Part shown: in pieces, positions 42,760-50,767 of the stretch
Position numbering within the stretch: position 1 is the stretch's first letter
Layout: the number at the start of each line of letters is the position of its first letter
NCBI RefSeq assembly: GCF_001544915.2
Contig: NZ_FCOE02000032.1
Coordinates: 26,092-90,091 of the forward strand
DNA length: 64,000 nt
DNA from: Caballeronia pedi
Lineage (GTDB): Bacteria; Pseudomonadota; Gammaproteobacteria; Burkholderiales; Burkholderiaceae
Direction: 5' to 3'
The notes under the pieces: generated by a model
What the model saw: only the letters and a program-made list of their open reading frames with translations
Database searches by the model: none
Told to the model about the DNA's origin: nothing
Position numbers and translations under genes: made by a program

Positions 42760-43659
42760 TCAGTCCACTTCCCTGCCGCGCGCGGCTTCCCACACCGCAA
42801 ACCATTCGTCGCGCGTGAGTTCGATATCGAGCGCCTGGATCGCATCGCGCATGCCTTCGATGCGCTGCGTGCCCGCGATCGCAACGGGCCTCGACGGCAG
42901 CCTCAACCCCCACGCGTACGCCACCGATATCCAGCTCGCCAGCCCTCGTTCTTCCTGAACGCGCCTCAAGACGTCGCGCACACGTGCAGCGGCTTCATCG
43001 CTTTCGTCGAAGAGGCGGCCACCGCCGAGCGGCGACCATAACATCGGCGTGACGCGTGCGGCTTTCATCGCGGCGAGCGTGCCGTCTTCGATGGGCGACG
43101 AATGAAACGGCGACAACTCGATCTGATTCGTCGCGAGCGGCACACGCGAATGCAGTGCATCGAAGTCGCGCGCGTCGAAGTTCGACACACCGAACGCACC
43201 GATTTTGCCTTCGCTGACGAGCTTTTCGATTTCGCGCGCGAGATCGTCTTCATCCATCAGCGGGTCGGGACGATGCAGCAGGAACAGGTCGATATGGTCG
43301 GTCCGCAACGCGCGCAGCGAACGTTCGACGCTTTCACGAAGATGCGAACCGCTGCTGTCGTAATGCTTCAGCCGATGCGCGGGCCGCGCAGGCGATACGG
43401 CCTTGATGCCCGCCTTGGTGATCAACTGCATGCGCGATCGCAAGGATGGCTGCAGCGCGAGCGCATCGCCGAAAGCGGACTCGGCCGCGTAGCCGCCATA
43501 GATATCGGCATGATCGAAGCTCGTCACGCCGATATCGATACAGGCTTCGACGAACCCGGCAAGCGCGGCTGGCGTCATGTTCCAGCGCATCACGCGCCAC
43601 ATGCCAGCGACGATGCGCGAGACCTTCACGCCGGGTGCGAGGGTAACAAGTCTTTCCAT
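42760..43659 (-). CDS. Aldo/keto reductase (YdhF-like)
   Basis: A 299-residue NADP-dependent oxidoreductase of the AKR superfamily. It has DIGVTSFDHADIYGGYAAE with the catalytic Asp/Tyr, LITKAGIK with the Lys, HIDLFLLHRPDPLMD with the His, and GAFGVSNFDARDF. Substrate likely a sugar or its aldehyde, judging from the neighbours. It converges with the LacI gene (11 bp between stops) and has an operator half-matching the LacI palindrome 12-27 bp upstream of its start. Confidence 0.9.
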   Translation of the reverse strand: MERLVTLAPGVKVSRIVAGMWRVMRWNMTPAALAGFVEACIDIGVTSFDHADIYGGYAAESAFGDALALQPSLRSRMQLITKAGIKAVSPARPAHRLKHYDSSGSHLRESVERSLRALRTDHIDLFLLHRPDPLMDEDDLAREIEKLVSEGKIGAFGVSNFDARDFDALHSRVPLATNQIELSPFHSSPIEDGTLAAMKAARVTPMLWSPLGGGRLFDESDEAAARVRDVLRRVQEERGLASWISVAYAWGLRLPSRPVAIAGTQRIEGMRDAIQALDIELTRDEWFAVWEAARGREVD

Positions 43660-43670
43660 GAAAGGCGGCC

Positions 43671-43686
43671 TTGTATTCGGTTACAT
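43671..43686. promoter_or_regulatory. LacI-type operator copy 3 (aldo/keto reductase gene)
   Basis: TTGTATTCGGTTACAT keeps one half (CGGTTACAT) of the palindrome intact and diverges in the other. It lies directly upstream of the aldo/keto reductase start, facing copy 4 across the divergent promoter region. The degenerate half lowers confidence. Confidence 0.5.
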
Positions 43687-43737
43687 CGTTGATTGAATTA
43701 ATGGTAAACCATCTTTATATAAGATGACTTATGTGAA

Positions 43738-43753
43738 ATGATACCGGTTACAT
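43738..43753. promoter_or_regulatory. LacI-type operator copy 4 (MFS gene)
   Basis: ATGATACCGGTTACAT matches the palindrome at 14 of 16 positions with the central CCGG. It lies 28-43 bp upstream of the MFS start, where bound repressor would block the promoter. Confidence 0.6.
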
Positions 43754-43780
43754 TAAAGCTGGTCATCAGGAGACACCCGT

Positions 43781-45052
43781 ATGCAGAAGGAACTCGCGCT
43801 TTCACAGGAAGGTTCGCGCCGCTGGTATCGCGATATCACATGGACGCAATGGCGCGTGCTGATCGCCGCGTGGGGTGTCTGGGTCAACGATGCGCTCGAT
43901 TTTCTCGCCATCACCTTCGTGCTGCGCGATATTGCCACGGCCTTTCACGTCACGCTCGATACCGCTTCCCTGCTGCTGCTCGCAACGTACGGCGTACGCT
44001 GGATCGGCGGGCTGCTGTTCGGCGGCCTGTCGGATCGCATCGGCAGAAAGATTCCGCTGCTCATCACGCTGACATGGTTCACGCTCGGCGCGGTCGCCAC
44101 CGGGCTGTCGTGGAGCTTCACCGCGCTAGCGGTGTTTCGTCTGCTGCTGGGCTTCGGCATGGCGCCGGGATTTTCGCTCGGTGCGGCGATGGTCGCGGAG
44201 TCGTGGCCGGAGAAGCATCGCGCGATCGGCATCGGCATTCTGGACACGGGCTGGGGCGTCGGCGCGATCGGTGCGGCGCTGGCCTATGAATTCATCTATC
44301 CGGATTTCGGCTGGCGCGGCATGTTCTTCGTGGGCCTGCCGCCCGCTGTATTGCTCGGTCTCTTCATCATCTTTCTCGTGCCCGAATCGCGCGAATGGAA
44401 GAGCCGCGCAGCCGCGAAGACGACGACGTGGCGCGCGAATCCCGTGGCCGAACTGTTCTCGAAGTATCCGAAGCGCGTGTCGTATCTCGCGTTGCTGATC
44501 TTCGTGCTGTGCTTCGGATCGTGGCCGTTTCAGGCGCTGCTGCCTACCTATCTGCGTGCGGCGGAACTCGCGCCTGCCGCGATCAGCCAGATCACGATGG
44601 CATCGGCGCTGGGGCAGATTTTCGGCTTCGTCGCGTCGGGCTTCATCGCCGAAAAGCTCGGGCGGCGCAACGCAATTTCGGTGATGATCGCGATCGGCGC
44701 GCTGTGCGTTGCGGGCGTCATTCTGGCCGTGGGCCATATGGCGCTCATCATCGCGTGTTCGTTCGCGGGCGGGTTCTTCCTGATCGGTTCGTCGGGTATC
44801 TGGGGCACGGTGCTGACCGAGAATCTGCCGCGCGACGTGCGCGCATCGGGCGTCGGCTTTCTCTATAACTTCGGCGTGATCGGCGGCGGCATTGCGCCTT
44901 TCATCGTGCTCTCGACGATGCATCGCTTCGGCTTTTCGATGCCCGATGCGATCATCGGCTTCACACTGGTGGCGGCGGTGGCCGGCATGATCGTGATCCG
45001 CTTCGTGCGTGAAACGAAGGGGCTTTCGCTGGAGGAGGTGGATCGCGAATAG
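43781..45052 (+). CDS. MFS transporter, sugar-acid/sialate-type symporter
   Basis: A 423-residue inner-membrane transporter with 12 predicted helices. The signature GGLLFGGLSDRIGRKIPLLIT between helices 2 and 3 and the GWRGMFFVGLPPAVL segment place it in the metabolite:H+ symporter/NanT-like part of the MFS. It ends ETKGLSLEEVD, common in that group. The start at 43781 follows a CAGGAG ribosome site. The LacI operator upstream ties it to the catabolic block, giving that pathway both an ABC and an MFS uptake system. Confidence 0.9.
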   Translation: MQKELALSQEGSRRWYRDITWTQWRVLIAAWGVWVNDALDFLAITFVLRDIATAFHVTLDTASLLLLATYGVRWIGGLLFGGLSDRIGRKIPLLITLTWFTLGAVATGLSWSFTALAVFRLLLGFGMAPGFSLGAAMVAESWPEKHRAIGIGILDTGWGVGAIGAALAYEFIYPDFGWRGMFFVGLPPAVLLGLFIIFLVPESREWKSRAAAKTTTWRANPVAELFSKYPKRVSYLALLIFVLCFGSWPFQALLPTYLRAAELAPAAISQITMASALGQIFGFVASGFIAEKLGRRNAISVMIAIGALCVAGVILAVGHMALIIACSFAGGFFLIGSSGIWGTVLTENLPRDVRASGVGFLYNFGVIGGGIAPFIVLSTMHRFGFSMPDAIIGFTLVAAVAGMIVIRFVRETKGLSLEEVDRE

Positions 45053-45133
45053 GCCGATCCAGAGTGCTTCGTGTCGCGCACAGACCACAACATCGTCGCG
45101 ATTCCTACAGGACGTTACCCCCGGTAATGACCA

Positions 45134-45167
45134 TTAAAGGACACGTCCCACACGACGTGTCCTTTAA
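45134..45167 (+). terminator. Strong hairpin downstream of the MFS gene
   Basis: TTAAAGGACACGTC and GACGTGTCCTTTAA are perfect 14-bp arms around a 6-nt loop, starting 81 nt after the MFS stop. The A/T-rich outer pairs supply a T-tract in both directions. It most likely ends MFS transcription and insulates the porin gene. Confidence 0.7.
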
Positions 45168-45383
45168 CGCATTGATGCTTCACGCATTCCTCTTCCTGAG
45201 TGTCGATATCGGCAATCTCTTACACAACATTCCGTAACCGAGACGGAATGAAGACACGTCCTATGCCGTGATTTAATCCGTCGTCCGATGCGTCGACCTA
45301 TCGATCGGACGGCCGCTTCGCGCAGTGCATGCAAGCATGCGCCGCGCGAAGCCGCGAACCTCAAGCTCTCTCGGAGAAACACA
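45168..45383 (+). promoter_or_regulatory. Porin promoter and structured 5' leader
   Basis: The region before the porin gene contains two inverted repeats. CATTCCGT/ACGGAATG has 8-bp arms at 45228-45250. A larger hairpin at 45315-45352 has outer arms GCTTCGCGC and GCGCGAAGC and an inner GCATGC-AA-GCATGC stem. The second lies 31 nt before the start codon and just ahead of the GGAG ribosome site, in the likely leader RNA. No clear -35/-10 pair is claimed. Confidence 0.5.
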
Positions 45384-46520
45384 GTGAAGAAATCCCTATT
45401 CGCGCTCGCCATGCTCGGCACCGCCGCGGGCGCGGCGCACGCGCAAAGCAGCGTGACGCTCTACGGCCTCATCGACGCGGGCCTCACCTACACGAACAAT
45501 CAGGGCGGCGCCCACAGCTTTCAGGCGACGAGCGGCGCCGTCAACGGCAGTCGCTGGGGCCTGCGCGGCGCGGAAGATCTCGGCGGCGGCCTGAAGGCGA
45601 TCTTTACTCTCGAAGACGGCTTCAACATCATGAACGGCAAGCTCGGGCAGGGTGGACGCGAGTTCGGCCGCCAGGCGTTCGTCGGCTTGTCGAGCGACCG
45701 CGCGGGCGCGCTCACGCTCGGCCGTCAGTACGATTCCGTGGTCGACTATCTCGGCCCGCTCGCGCTCACGGGCACGCAATACGGCGGCACGCAGGCCGCG
45801 CATCCCTTCGACAACGACAACCTCGACAACTCGTTCCGCGTCAGCAACTCGGTGAAGTATCAGAGCGTGAACTACGGCGGCTTCAGGTTCGGCGGCCTGT
45901 ACGGCTTCTCGAACGACGCAGGCGGCTTCGCGACGAATCGCGCATACAGCGTGGGCGCGTCGTACAACTACGGCCCGTTGAATGTTGCGGCGAGCTATAT
46001 GCAACTGAACAACGCCGGCGCAACGCTGAATTCGAGCGGCGCCGTGAGCGATGACGCCACCTTCAGCGCGAATCGTCAGCGCACCTTCGGCGCGGGTCTC
46101 AGCTATACGTTCGGGCCGGCGCAGGCGGGCTTCGTCTTCACGCAGACGCGGCTCGACGGCGCGACGGGCATCGGCGCATCGGCTTCGGGCACGACGAGCG
46201 GCATCACGCTCGATGGCGGCAGCGCACGCTTTACCAACTATGAAGTCAACGGCCGCTACAGCCTGACGCCCGCATGGTCGCTGTCCGGCGCATACACCTT
46301 CACCGACGGCCATCTCGATGGCGTCGATCCGAAGTGGAACCAGTTCAGCCTTCAGACGGCCTATGCGCTGTCCAAGCGCACCGATGTCTATCTGCAAGGC
46401 GTGTATCAGCACGTGAGCGACACCGGCGACTCCGGCATCACGGCGGCGATCAACGGCTTGTCCGCATCGTCGACGAACAGTCAGGTTTCAGTCACGCTGG
46501 GCATGCGGCATCGCTTCTGA
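45384..46520 (+). CDS. General Gram-negative porin (OmpC/Omp38 type)
   Basis: A 378-residue outer-membrane trimeric porin of the betaproteobacterial type. It starts at a GTG (45384) with the signal peptide VKKSLFALAMLGTAAGAAHAQ, cleaved after AHA, followed by SSVTLYGLIDAGLTYTNN, the classic first strand. The loop region GGREFGRQAFVGLSSDRAGALTLGRQYD is the conserved motif, and the final strand ends VTLGMRHRF with terminal Phe for BAM recognition. The ribosome site is TCGGAGAAA. No catabolic specificity is visible. Confidence 0.94.
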   Translation: MKKSLFALAMLGTAAGAAHAQSSVTLYGLIDAGLTYTNNQGGAHSFQATSGAVNGSRWGLRGAEDLGGGLKAIFTLEDGFNIMNGKLGQGGREFGRQAFVGLSSDRAGALTLGRQYDSVVDYLGPLALTGTQYGGTQAAHPFDNDNLDNSFRVSNSVKYQSVNYGGFRFGGLYGFSNDAGGFATNRAYSVGASYNYGPLNVAASYMQLNNAGATLNSSGAVSDDATFSANRQRTFGAGLSYTFGPAQAGFVFTQTRLDGATGIGASASGTTSGITLDGGSARFTNYEVNGRYSLTPAWSLSGAYTFTDGHLDGVDPKWNQFSLQTAYALSKRTDVYLQGVYQHVSDTGDSGITAAINGLSASSTNSQVSVTLGMRHRF

Positions 46521-46602
46521 GCGCGGCCGATGTCGTGATGCGGTGACTCCGTGAGCAGGCGGCGGGCACATTGCGCGAGAGGCGATGTGCCCGTTGCTCT
46601 TT

Positions 46603-46935
46603 TCAGCGTTCGTGATAGATGGCGAGCCAGACGGTCGCCTCTTCGGCGTGCGTCCACGCAACACGATGACGGCAATGCGGTTCGATCAGCACGTAATCGC
46701 CGGGGCGCATGTCATGGCGCGTGGAATCGTCTTCGAACTCGAGCACGGCGGCGCCCGACAACAGCACGACCCACTCGGCCCGCGAGTCGTCGTACCAGAA
46801 GCCTTCGGGACTCGCATGTCCCATCGATACGATCCGTTCGACGTTCAGGCGCTGCCCCGTGATGAGCATGTCGATCCGCTCATCGCCGCCGCGCTTCGCT
46901 TCGACGCTGAACAAATTACCCGTTTGAAGTTGCAT
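46603..46935 (-). CDS. Small cupin-domain protein
   Basis: A 110-residue single-domain cupin. Motif 1 is represented by SPEGFWYDDSRAEWVVLLSGAAVLEF, where the usual HxH is replaced by WYDD, and motif 2 by DYVLIEPHCRHRVAW with two histidines. Metal binding may therefore be altered. The ATG at 46935 is preferred (GAGGTCC upstream) over an ATG 24 nt earlier. It follows the MarR gene by 38 bp and could assist in aromatic metabolism, but the role is unknown. Confidence 0.78.
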   Translation of the reverse strand: MQLQTGNLFSVEAKRGGDERIDMLITGQRLNVERIVSMGHASPEGFWYDDSRAEWVVLLSGAAVLEFEDDSTRHDMRPGDYVLIEPHCRHRVAWTHAEEATVWLAIYHER

Positions 46936-46973
46936 GGCTGGACCTCGCGTCGAACTCACGACCCAACGAAATA

Positions 46974-47414
46974 CTACTCGCCCAACGGCAACAGCGCCGA
47001 AAGCAGGCGTCGCAACTCCATGCGCTCCGCCTGCGTCAACCTCGCGGTAAGAATGCGCTCGACCTCTTCGACACGCGGGCGCAACGCCGCGAGCTGCTTC
47101 TTGCCCGACGGCGTGAGAAACAGCACATAGCTGCGTTTGTCGACGGGATCATCCGAGCGCTTGATCAGTTCGTTTCGAACCATGCGCGCAACCAGATCGG
47201 CGATGGTCGAACGGTCCACGTCGAGTTCATCGCCGAGTTGCCGCTGATTGACACCGGGCTTCCTCTGCAGGATCTCCAGCGCCGCGTACTGCACGCTGGT
47301 GATCTCCGCGGAGACTTCGTTGAGCCACACCGAGACGTGGCGTTGCTGGGCGCGGCGTACCAGGCTCCCCGTGAATCTGGAGAGCGCTTCGGGTTCAGGT
47401 TGTTTGGTCGGCAA
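46974..47414 (-). CDS. MarR-family regulator (MobR-like)
   Basis: A 146-residue winged-helix repressor of the MarR family. The DNA-binding region is visible as SVQYAALEILQRKPGVNQRQLGDELDVDRSTIADLVARMVRNELIKRSDDPVDKRSYVLFLT. It begins 3 nt after the stop of the 3-hydroxybenzoate hydroxylase gene. In Comamonas testosteroni a MarR-type regulator, MobR, represses mobA and responds to 3-hydroxybenzoate; this gene is the positional counterpart. Here the regulator is downstream of and co-directional with mobA rather than divergent. Confidence 0.88.
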   Translation of the reverse strand: MPTKQPEPEALSRFTGSLVRRAQQRHVSVWLNEVSAEITSVQYAALEILQRKPGVNQRQLGDELDVDRSTIADLVARMVRNELIKRSDDPVDKRSYVLFLTPSGKKQLAALRPRVEEVERILTARLTQAERMELRRLLSALLPLGE

Positions 47415-47417
47415 TGT

Positions 47418-49331
47418 CTAGGCGTCTGACGACGGGATGATCGTTCGGAAAACAGGCCGCAAGAAAGCATTCAATTCGGCGTAGGCGTTCAGCGGAAGGA
47501 CATGCGCGACGTACTGGTCCGGACGGACCACGACGAGCGCGCCCCGCTCGCGGTCGATGCCGCGCTCGTCGAAGATATCAGTCACGGCGTCGCTCGTAAA
47601 TGCCTTCTCGTAGTCGATGAGGCCATGGCGCCCCTTGCGTGGCAACAGCGAAGCGTGCAGATCTTCGAGTCTGACTTCGCGATGCGCTTGCTGCAGCACC
47701 GCGCGAAGATCGAAGATGGCGTCCGCGTCCGCGTTCTCTTCAGCGGCGAAACGCAAGACGGAATCCGGCGACGTGACGAGATGTTCGCACAGCGCGTCGA
47801 GCGCGACGCGGTTCGCGTCCGCAAAAGCGTACAGACGCCAGCGGCCATCCGCGCGGGCGGCGTGGCCGAGTTGCATCGGCTTGGCATCGGCGAGACGAAT
47901 CACGGGCGATGAATGAAAGCGCGTGCCGATCGTGAAGCCGCGCGCGAGCGGCTGATGCGTGCCCTCGCCCGTCAGCACGCCCGGCTTGTAGTGCGTGGCG
48001 ACGCCCGCCGTATATCGGCCGGCGCGCACGAAATAGGCCTGAAGTTCCGCGGGGTCCACACCGCCCGCTTCGGGCCGGCTGGGATCTTTCGGCGGCGCGG
48101 CCATCATCGCGGACCATTCCTTGTCGAAGTCGATCAACTCTTGCGCGACGGGCTGGCGTTCATCGGAATACGTGCGCAGCAGGTCGGGGTCGCCATGTCC
48201 TTGCAGCACCGCGCCGAGTTTCCAGCCGAGATTGAAGCCATCCTGCATCGAGACGTTCATGCCCTGTCCCGCTTTCGCGCTATGCGTATGACAGGCATCG
48301 CCCGCGATGAACACGCGCGGCTCGCGTGAAGTGCCGTCGGCGGCGATTGCATCGTCGAAACGATCGGCCAGACGCTGCCCCACTTCATAGACCGAGAACC
48401 ACGCGACTTCTTTCACGTCGAGCGTATAGGGATGCAAGATCCGCTGCGCAGTCTGGATGATGTGATCGACGGTGGTCTGTTTGATGGAGTCGCGATTCTC
48501 CGGCGCGACTTCGCCGAGATCGACGTAAAAGCGCACCAGATACCCGCCTTCGCGCGGAATGATGAGCAGATTGCCCTTGCTCGCCGACTGGATCGCCGCC
48601 TTCAGCCGGATATCCGGAAAGTCGGTGACGGCGAGCGCATCCATCACGCCCCATGCGTGATTGGCCGCATCGCCGTGTAAAGTCTGGCCGATGGCCGTGC
48701 GCACGCGGCTGCGCGCGCCATCGCAACCCACGACATAGCGCGCACGCACGATGACCTTCTCGTCGAGCCGTGCCGCATCCGTCCGACGCAACGTCACGCG
48801 CACCGGATACTCGTCGCTATCATCGCGTTGAATGTCCACGACTTCGAGATCGTAGTCCGGTTCGAGCCGTTGCGCGGAGCGACGCATCGAATCGAGCAGA
48901 TAGTCCTGCACGCGCGCCTGATTGACGATGACATGCGGAAACTCCGACATGCCTGTTTCGGTATCCTGAACACGCCCGGTACGTTTGATCGCGCCACGAT
49001 CATCCGCATCCGGTCTCCAGAACACGGTCTCGTTCACCCAATAAGCTTCGCGCAACAGGCGGTCGGCGAGGCCGAATGCATTGAACATCTCGACAGTACG
49101 GCATGCGACGCCATCCGCCTGCCCCATCAGCAACGGTCCCGCGCGCCGCTCGACGATGCGCGTCTTTATCGACGGGAATTGCGACAACTGAGCCGCAAGC
49201 ACCAGCCCCGCCGGCCCGCTTCCGGCGATGAGCACATCGACCGTCTCGGGCAGTTCGACATGCGGTGCGCCTTCGGCCGCCGGTTCGATGGTCGGGTCGC
49301 CGACGCGGAATCCATTGAGATGAAATTGCAT
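47418..49331 (-). CDS. mobA: FAD-dependent 3-hydroxybenzoate 4-monooxygenase (MobA-like)
   Basis: A 637-residue flavoprotein hydroxylase. The N-terminal FAD Rossmann motif is VDVLIAGSGPAGLVLAA, the DG motif YVVGCDGARSRVR and the GD motif FIAGDACHTHSAKAGQGMN. A C-terminal thioredoxin-like domain brings it to the length of MobA/phenol-hydroxylase-type enzymes. It is expected to convert 3-hydroxybenzoate to protocatechuate with NADPH and O2. The neighbouring MarR regulator supports this. Close relatives act on other meta-substituted phenols, so substrate is likely but not certain. No ring-cleavage genes are in the window. Confidence 0.86.
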   Translation of the reverse strand: MQFHLNGFRVGDPTIEPAAEGAPHVELPETVDVLIAGSGPAGLVLAAQLSQFPSIKTRIVERRAGPLLMGQADGVACRTVEMFNAFGLADRLLREAYWVNETVFWRPDADDRGAIKRTGRVQDTETGMSEFPHVIVNQARVQDYLLDSMRRSAQRLEPDYDLEVVDIQRDDSDEYPVRVTLRRTDAARLDEKVIVRARYVVGCDGARSRVRTAIGQTLHGDAANHAWGVMDALAVTDFPDIRLKAAIQSASKGNLLIIPREGGYLVRFYVDLGEVAPENRDSIKQTTVDHIIQTAQRILHPYTLDVKEVAWFSVYEVGQRLADRFDDAIAADGTSREPRVFIAGDACHTHSAKAGQGMNVSMQDGFNLGWKLGAVLQGHGDPDLLRTYSDERQPVAQELIDFDKEWSAMMAAPPKDPSRPEAGGVDPAELQAYFVRAGRYTAGVATHYKPGVLTGEGTHQPLARGFTIGTRFHSSPVIRLADAKPMQLGHAARADGRWRLYAFADANRVALDALCEHLVTSPDSVLRFAAEENADADAIFDLRAVLQQAHREVRLEDLHASLLPRKGRHGLIDYEKAFTSDAVTDIFDERGIDRERGALVVVRPDQYVAHVLPLNAYAELNAFLRPVFRTIIPSSDA

Positions 49332-49433
49332 GAGGTCTCGCTCCAGTGTGTCTCAGATCACGTTGATGACGAATATACTCCGTACACCAACTATTTCAAG
49401 ATAATTCTCGCGGCCCTGACGTTTACCCTGATT

Positions 49434-50207
49434 TCAGGCGGCGCTTTGCGAATCGCCGTCGATGGGAATCATTTGTCCGGAGATGGAGCGCCCGGCGTCG
49501 GAAGCGAGAAAGACCGCAAGCCCGGCGATGTGCGCGGGATCGACGAAATGCTTGATGGACTGATTGCCGAGCGCCGCAGCCTCTTCCTGCGCGACAGTTC
49601 GGCCGCTCGCGGATGCGCGTCCCGCCAGCACCTGCTGAATACGCGGACCTTCGACCGCGCCGGGCAGTATCGCGTTGACCCTGATGCCGAATTCGCCCAG
49701 CTCGCGCGACAAGGTCTTGGTGAAGCCGATGAGCCCCCATTTGGTCGTCGCGTAGGGACTGCGGTTCGGATACCCGAAGCGGCCCGCAAGCGACGACATC
49801 ACGAGGATCACGCCGGCGTCCGATTGCTTCAGGAACGGTATGGCCTGCTGCGTGACCAGGAACGTGCCCGTGAGGTTCACGCGAAGCACGGCTTCCCACG
49901 CATCGGGGTCCATGTCCTCGACACTCGCGGTGGGCCCGGCGATTCCCGCGTTGTTGATCAGGACATCCAGTCCGCCGAGCGCGGCGGACGCCTCGGTGAC
50001 CATGCGCGAAACCGCGGCGCGATCCGCGATATCGCACACCGACGTCCGCACGCCCGGCAATTGCGCGCGCATCTGCTGAAGCGCGGCTTCGTCGATATCG
50101 CAGACGAACACGCTCGCCCCCGCCGATACGAATGCTTCCGCGATCGCGCGCCCTATTCCGCCCGCGCCCGCGGTCACCAGCACCCGCTGGCCTGTGGATG
50201 TCGTCAT
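49434..50207 (-). CDS. Short-chain dehydrogenase/reductase
   Basis: A 257-residue classical SDR with the NAD-binding VLVTAGAGGIGRAIAEAF, the NNAGIAGP motif, catalytic Ser in MSSLAGRFGYP, and Tyr-Lys in YATTKWGL. It ends SGQMIPIDGDSQSA, as in 3-oxoacyl-ACP-reductase-like SDRs. It lies 34 bp after the thioesterase gene and 102 bp before mobA on the same strand. It could serve either the carnitine-like module or the aromatic unit; the sequence does not decide. Confidence 0.9.
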   Translation of the reverse strand: MTTSTGQRVLVTAGAGGIGRAIAEAFVSAGASVFVCDIDEAALQQMRAQLPGVRTSVCDIADRAAVSRMVTEASAALGGLDVLINNAGIAGPTASVEDMDPDAWEAVLRVNLTGTFLVTQQAIPFLKQSDAGVILVMSSLAGRFGYPNRSPYATTKWGLIGFTKTLSRELGEFGIRVNAILPGAVEGPRIQQVLAGRASASGRTVAQEEAAALGNQSIKHFVDPAHIAGLAVFLASDAGRSISGQMIPIDGDSQSAA

Positions 50208-50241
50208 GAAACCCTCTTATCGAACATGAATCGCGCCGCGC

Positions 50242-50655
50242 TTATTCGCATGCGCTGCGAATGAACTCGGGCACGGGCACGGCCTTGAGCCGCCCATCGG
50301 CTTGCTTGATGCACAGAGCGCGCGTCGCGCGCCCTTCGCAGATCAGGGTGTCGCCGCGCATGATGCGATGGCTCTGCACGAAGACCTTGCCGCGCCATTC
50401 CTCGACGCGCGTATGCACCTCGAGGCGTTCGCCGTAGGTCGCCGAGATATGAAAACGCGTGTGGATTTCCAGCAGCGGCGCGCCGATGCAATTCGGCAGC
50501 GCCTCTATCTCGCGCCATGGCGGCAGGCCGCACTGTATAAAATAATCGTGCGACGCGGCGTCCATCCAGCGCGAAAAATTCGGAAAGAAGACGATGCCGG
50601 CGGGATCGCAATCGCCGAATTGCACATCGATACGACAGACAGTTTCTTTACTCAC
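50242..50655 (-). CDS. Acyl-CoA thioesterase (4-hydroxybenzoyl-CoA/betainyl-CoA type)
   Basis: A 137-residue hot-dog thioesterase of the 4-hydroxybenzoyl-CoA thioesterase group. The active-site motif VQFGDCDPAGIVFFPNFSRWMD includes the catalytic Asp. The GTG at 50655 is chosen because GGAG sits 9 nt upstream and the length then matches the family; an ATG at 50685 lacks a ribosome site. It diverges from the Crp/Fnr gene. Two roles fit context: a betainyl-CoA thioesterase working with the BKACE and dehydrogenase genes, as in CdhB of Pseudomonas, or an aromatic acyl-CoA thioesterase beside mobA. Confidence 0.85.
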   Translation of the reverse strand: MSKETVCRIDVQFGDCDPAGIVFFPNFSRWMDAASHDYFIQCGLPPWREIEALPNCIGAPLLEIHTRFHISATYGERLEVHTRVEEWRGKVFVQSHRIMRGDTLICEGRATRALCIKQADGRLKAVPVPEFIRSACE

Positions 50656-50767
50656 GGTCCATGCTCCAGCGTTCAGTCCGACCATTGTGCGCGAATTGCG
50701 CCCGTAACACTGTCAAGCCAGCGACAGTTCGCCCGGCACGCAGTGCGTGCAGCGCCGGGAGCACGCT

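Noticed and set aside
43701..43712. ATGGTAAACCAT inverted repeat in the aldo/keto reductase-MFS divergent region
   Set aside because: It is symmetric but lacks the CCGG core of the four LacI-type sites and occurs once, so it was not counted as another operator.
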